DNA of 24,930 nucleotides, taken from positions 1 to 24,930 of the forward strand of contig JAXFDG010000068.1 of assembly GCA_034173665.1 (NCBI GenBank). Direction: 5' to 3'. The first letter of the stretch is position 1. Every line of letters begins with the position of its first letter. The notes beneath the pieces were generated by a model. The model was given only the letters and a program-made list of their open reading frames with translations. It had not been told where the DNA came from and ran no database searches. Source of the stretch: Arcanobacterium_A sp034173665. Its GTDB lineage: Bacteria; Actinomycetota; Actinomycetes; Actinomycetales; Actinomycetaceae. A program made the translations under genes and the position numbers. Shown here piece after piece: positions 24,205 through 24,930 of the stretch.

Positions 24205-24930
24205 TTATGAGCATCGAGCTTGTAAATCAATCGCTCCATGAGCTTTCATAAACTGCAGTGGCTCAACAGATTCGGCAGAGTATTCTGAACCATCACGAAT
24301 TTCAAAATGAAGATGTGGGCCTGTTGAATAACCGGAAGAACCCACATTTCCAATATGTTCGCCGGCTTTTACTTCCTGACCTTCTTCCACAAAAATCCCG
24401 TCAGCGTAGCTGTGAATGTACCAGGAGTAAAAAACTTCGCCGTTAATCTCATGCTTAATCACAACATCGTTACCAAAACGTCCGGACTTTGCTCCATTAA
24501 CCACAACCACACCATCAGCAATTGCATAGTAAGGGGTTCCGGCCGGAGCAGCCATATCTACTCCCGTATGCAGTTGACCGCCGCCCCCAAATGGATTCGA
24601 GCGGTATCCGTATGAAGATGTGTACCGGAAAGTTCCTTCTGGCATCGGCATGAAAATATCACTTGAATCTTCAGCGAAAGACCCAAGTAGGGAGTTTGCG
24701 CCGGAATTAGCGACGCACTTTACATTATTTTCTGCAGCAAATTCTTCAGCAGCGCTTAGTTTTGCTTGATCTTGCGCTCCTGCTTCATCACGAAGCACTT
24801 CCGGAGTCGCCGCATCCGCGGAGCCATGATTTACGCTAGCCAACATTGAAGCTTGCGCTGTAGGCATAGCAACAGAGGAAGTATCCGAAGCTGCATTCGC
24901 TACAAGGGTCCCGGTAGCCACTACTGCCGC
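24205..24930 (-). CDS. Secreted M23-family metallopeptidase, 5' end outside the window
   Basis: The frame stays open to the window edge, so the start is missing; the GTG at 24921 is internal. The first visible residues (AAVVATGTLVANAAS) look like the end of a signal peptide hydrophobic core with an ANA-A cleavage site. A linker rich in Ala, Ser and Glu follows, then the LytM/M23 domain with zinc ligands in QLHTGVDMAAPAGTP and GPHLHFEI. These enzymes cut peptidoglycan cross-bridges. The C-terminus is short (AIDLQARCS) with a lone Cys near the end. The substrate bond cannot be told from sequence. Confidence 0.9.
   Translation of the reverse strand, partial: AAVVATGTLVANAASDTSSVAMPTAQASMLASVNHGSADAATPEVLRDEAGAQDQAKLSAAEEFAAENNVKCVANSGANSLLGSFAEDSSDIFMPMPEGTFRYTSSYGYRSNPFGGGGQLHTGVDMAAPAGTPYYAIADGVVVVNGAKSGRFGNDVVIKHEINGEVFYSWYIHSYADGIFVEEGQEVKAGEHIGNVGSSGYSTGPHLHFEIRDGSEYSAESVEPLQFMKAHGAIDLQARCS

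Noticed and set aside
1..24930. Mobile element, prophage or defence island
   Set aside because: Every gene fits the conserved actinobacterial order; no transposase, integrase, terminal repeats or foreign-looking gene block is visible.

Overview
The window is a low-GC chromosomal segment (A/T-rich intergenic DNA, many GTG and TTG starts) from an actinobacterium. The gene order argS-lysA-hom-thrC-thrB-rho-rpmE-prfA-prmC-sua5-wecA-(atpI-like)-atpBEFHAGDC-nucS is the conserved actinobacterial backbone known, for example, from Mycobacterium. A free delta subunit (not fused to b), NucS, a Zn-type L31 and an actinobacterial Rho with an Arg-rich insertion all agree. The low GC, short epsilon subunit and small c subunit make a member of the Actinomycetaceae my best guess, but that is inference. 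All protein genes lie on the minus strand, so the biological order runs from high to low coordinates. Only the tRNA gene is on the plus strand.

Layout in transcription order. (1) 24930-23389: the end of a secreted M23 peptidase (5' end outside the window) and a glycerophosphodiester phosphodiesterase. (2) 23251-21809: aspartate ammonia-lyase, convergent with tRNA-Arg(CCG), which has a strong hairpin terminator. (3) 21494-14992: argS (probably leaderless), lysA, hom, thrC and thrB, the aspartate-family amino acid block. (4) 14693-11239: rho, rpmE and prfA, each with its own leader or terminator structures. (5) 11196-8488: prmC (release-factor methylation), sua5 (t6A tRNA modification) and a WecA-type polyprenyl-phosphate sugar-1-phosphate transferase. 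(6) 8415-961: a four-helix AtpI-like protein and the complete eight-gene F1Fo ATP synthase operon. (7) 897-1: nucS and the start of a small conserved protein that leaves the window.

The genes work as three housekeeping groups: synthesis of Lys/Thr/homoserine, transcription and translation termination with release-factor maturation, and ATP synthesis. Tight spacing and TAATG overlaps (atpF/atpH, atpD/atpC, hom/thrC) indicate translational coupling. I see no mobile element, CRISPR array, phage gene, toxin-antitoxin or defence locus, and no broken gene. No gene-free stretch exceeds 300 bases; the longest (14694-14991, 298 bases) holds the rho leader and a degenerate repeat tract.

I did not find an evident new multi-gene system. 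The less expected signals are small: degenerate 20-24 bp repeats that begin at stop codons (thrB, the atpI-like gene, weakly wecA), a 22-codon leader ORF whose stop overlaps the atpB start, alternative hairpins in the rpmE leader, a poly-Asp loop in the gamma subunit, an epsilon subunit without its C-terminal domain, and a leaderless-type argS promoter facing tRNA-Arg.
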